NCBI GenBank assembly: GCA_017546745.1
Contig: JAFYRZ010000060.1
Location: 1-8,409, forward strand
DNA length: 8,409 nucleotides
Reading direction: 5' to 3'
From: Clostridia bacterium
GTDB taxonomy: Bacteria > Bacillota_A > Clostridia > Oscillospirales > CAG-272
Positions 7,019-8,409 of the stretch are shown in pieces (the first letter of the stretch is position 1; each line of letters opens with the position of its first letter). The notes beneath the pieces are model-generated. The model was given only the letters and a program-made list of their open reading frames with translations, ran no database searches and was not told where the DNA came from. The translations under genes and the position numbers were made by a program.

Positions 7019-8094
7019 CTTTTACCTGCCATAATTTTTATTTCACGGATAAGCTCGTCTATGAGCCTGTCCTCCTTTATTTTGCCGACGATCTCTCCCT
7101 TTTTGAAAAGAAGAGCCTCACCGACACCGCCCGCGATACCTATATCAGCCTCGCGCGCTTCTCCCGGACCGTTCACGGCACAGCCCATTACCGCGACCTT
7201 TATGGGAAGCGTGTCAAGCCCCTCGGTGCGTATTCTGTCCTCAAGCTCTTTGAGAATAGGGATAAGGTCTATCCTTGTCCTTCCGCAGGTGGGACAGGAT
7301 ACTATATCCATACACTTTACCCTTGAAAGTCCTATCGAATTTAAAATTTCCCTTGCCGCGTAGATCTCCTTTACGGGATCGTCCGTCAGGGATACGCGCA
7401 CGGTGTCACCGATGCCCTCGGAAAGAAGCGCACCGATACCGATGCTGCTCTTTATAAGCGCTCTATCTCTTGCACCCGCCTCGGTAACGCCGAGGTGTAA
7501 CGGGCAATCAGTAGCACCAGCAAGAATGCGGTTAGCAGAAAGCATCGTTGGAACGTCTGACGCCTTGACCGAGATTATATAGTCGTGAAAATCAAGCTCG
7601 TCAAGAATTCTTGCGTGGTAAAGTGCGCTTTTTGCAAGCGCCTCTGCCGTGGGTGCGCCAAACTCACGGAGTATTTCTTTTTCAAGAGATCCGGAATTTA
7701 CGCCGATACGGATAGGCACACCGCGCTCTCGACACGCGCGCACAACAGCCTCCGTCTTCTCGCGGCTACCGATATTACCGGGATTTATTCTTATCTTATC
7801 AACGCCCGCGTCGATCGCCGCAAGAGCGATTTTATAATCAAAATGAATATCCGCAACGAGAGGTACTTTTATACCCATTTCCTTTAAGCGCGCGAAGGTC
7901 GCTACGCTCTCGACCGTGGGGGCGGTGATCCTGACTATATCCGCACCCGCATCCTCAAGGGCGCGCACCTGCCTAAAGGTAGCTGAAACGTCCTCTGTCG
8001 GGGTATTGGTCATCGACTGAATGGATATGGGCGCGTTACCGCCGATCAGAACGCTGCCGACCTTGACCTCTCTTGTTTTTCTTCTCTCAAACAT
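7015..8094 (-). CDS. ispG: (E)-4-hydroxy-3-methylbut-2-enyl-diphosphate synthase (IspG/GcpE)
   Basis: IspG converts 2-C-methyl-D-erythritol 2,4-cyclodiphosphate to HMBPP, the penultimate step of the MEP isoprenoid pathway, using a [4Fe-4S] cluster and reduced flavodoxin or ferredoxin. The 359-aa protein has the short bacterial two-domain form without the plant-type insert. An N-terminal TIM barrel opens with GGNAPISIQSMTNTPTEDV (18-36) and includes ADIHFDY (81-87) and IRINPGNIG (101-109). The C-terminal cluster-binding domain has SCPTCGR (C267, C270) and GCAVNGPGEA (C305, E312), the three Cys plus one Glu known to hold the cluster in this family. Its start is preceded by GTGAGGT about 8 nt upstream, which reaches into the stop codon of rseP. 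Its own stop overlaps the polC start. The product feeds undecaprenyl phosphate and quinone synthesis, matching the cluster's membrane and cell-wall theme. Confidence 0.97.
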   Translation of the reverse strand: MFERRKTREVKVGSVLIGGNAPISIQSMTNTPTEDVSATFRQVRALEDAGADIVRITAPTVESVATFARLKEMGIKVPLVADIHFDYKIALAAIDAGVDKIRINPGNIGSREKTEAVVRACRERGVPIRIGVNSGSLEKEILREFGAPTAEALAKSALYHARILDELDFHDYIISVKASDVPTMLSANRILAGATDCPLHLGVTEAGARDRALIKSSIGIGALLSEGIGDTVRVSLTDDPVKEIYAAREILNSIGLSRVKCMDIVSCPTCGRTRIDLIPILKELEDRIRTEGLDTLPIKVAVMGCAVNGPGEAREADIGIAGGVGEALLFKKGEIVGKIKEDRLIDELIREIKIMAGKR

Positions 8095-8109
8095 CTTAAA
8101 AAGACCTCA

Positions 8110-8409
8110 CTAAATAATAAGACCTATCACGTCCTTGACCATAACGACAAGCGAAAGAAGCAGAAGCAACGCAAGTCCTACACAGTTAACAATTCCCTCT
8201 ACCTTAGGGGGAACGCGCTTTTTCGTCACCATTTCGACAAGTATAGTTAACATTCTGCCGCCATCAAGCGCAGGAATCGGCAAAAGGTTCATAATACCGA
8301 GATTTATGCTTATCATTACAACGATGTTAAGAAGCGTTGGAAATCCGTTCCTCGTAGCCTCACCGATCGCGCTCGAAATACCGACGGGACCGGAGATAGC
8401 GCCGAGGGA
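8110..8409 (-). CDS. rseP: Site-2 intramembrane zinc metalloprotease RseP/RasP (M50), 3' end only
   Basis: The frame stays open to the right edge, so this is the last 99 codons of a larger gene; the Met codon at 8316 is internal. RseP/RasP proteases cleave anti-sigma factors and signal-peptide remnants within the membrane. The visible part has GPVGI (7-11), typical of the segment after the PDZ domain. A membrane helix runs from about 25, followed by NLLPIPALDGGRM (41-53), where D49 of the LDG motif is a known zinc ligand. A final membrane helix lies at about 73-90. The HExxH active site would be outside the window. Its TAG stop lies 15 bp before the ispG start. By analogy with Clostridia, dxr and cdsA probably lie further right, but this cannot be seen here. 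Confidence 0.95.
   Translation of the reverse strand, partial: SLGAISGPVGISSAIGEATRNGFPTLLNIVVMISINLGIMNLLPIPALDGGRMLTILVEMVTKKRVPPKVEGIVNCVGLALLLLLSLVVMVKDVIGLII

Noticed and set aside
8110..8316. Small 68-aa stand-alone protein on the minus strand
   Set aside because: The frame continues upstream to the window edge with GPVGI and a membrane helix typical of RseP; the Met is internal.
1..8409. CRISPR array, tRNA or rRNA gene, transposase, integrase or attachment-site repeats
   Set aside because: Nothing of these kinds was seen; nearly all of the sequence is accounted for by housekeeping or small coding genes.

Overview
The window looks like a chromosomal segment from a low-to-mid G+C Bacillota, most likely class Clostridia and possibly an uncultured gut or rumen lineage. 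The best evidence is a PolC-type replicative polymerase. It has the Gram-positive layout, with a DEDDh exonuclease inserted inside the PHP domain and a C-terminal clamp-binding peptide. The gene order rseP-ispG-polC also fits, because it is the end of the phospholipid/isoprenoid cluster (uppS-cdsA-dxr-rseP-ispG-polC) common in Clostridia. Base composition looks roughly balanced by eye, with frequent ATA and AGA/AGG codons.

Right part (2597-8409, minus strand): a tight operon enters from the right edge. It contains the 3' end of the site-2 protease gene rseP, then ispG (penultimate step of the MEP isoprenoid pathway), then polC. rseP and ispG are 15 bp apart, and the rseP stop codon touches the ispG ribosome-binding site. 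ispG and polC share an ATGA overlap. The operon ends at a hairpin with a U-tract at 2559-2589, just after polC. The rimP-nusA genes that often follow polC in related genomes are absent here.

Middle (1576-2524, plus strand): a three-gene cassette of small unknown proteins converges on polC. It has its own near-consensus sigma-A promoter (GTGACA-17-TATAAT). The genes are a 76-aa helical protein probably starting at a TTG, a 101-aa protein with an ALKPYVSEKR-like C-terminal block, and a 120-aa protein with a strongly hydrophobic tail. The first two overlap by ATGA and the third follows after 3 bp. The cassette resembles small-protein clusters I recall from Clostridia, but I know of no assigned function. 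It is the least explained part of the window.

Left part (27-1563, minus strand): a YfcE/MJ0936-type metallophosphoesterase lies divergent from the cassette. Next comes a separately promoted gene for a single-pass membrane protein with a long Ala/Pro/Lys-rich, probably disordered tail. That promoter is unusually complete: an A/T UP-like tract, TTGATT, a 17-nt spacer, TG-extended -10 and TATAAT.

Overall this is mostly housekeeping DNA. I saw no mobile element, CRISPR array, tRNA or rRNA. The points worth a second look are the unknown cassette, the membrane protein with its strong promoter, and a few start-site and reading-frame questions.
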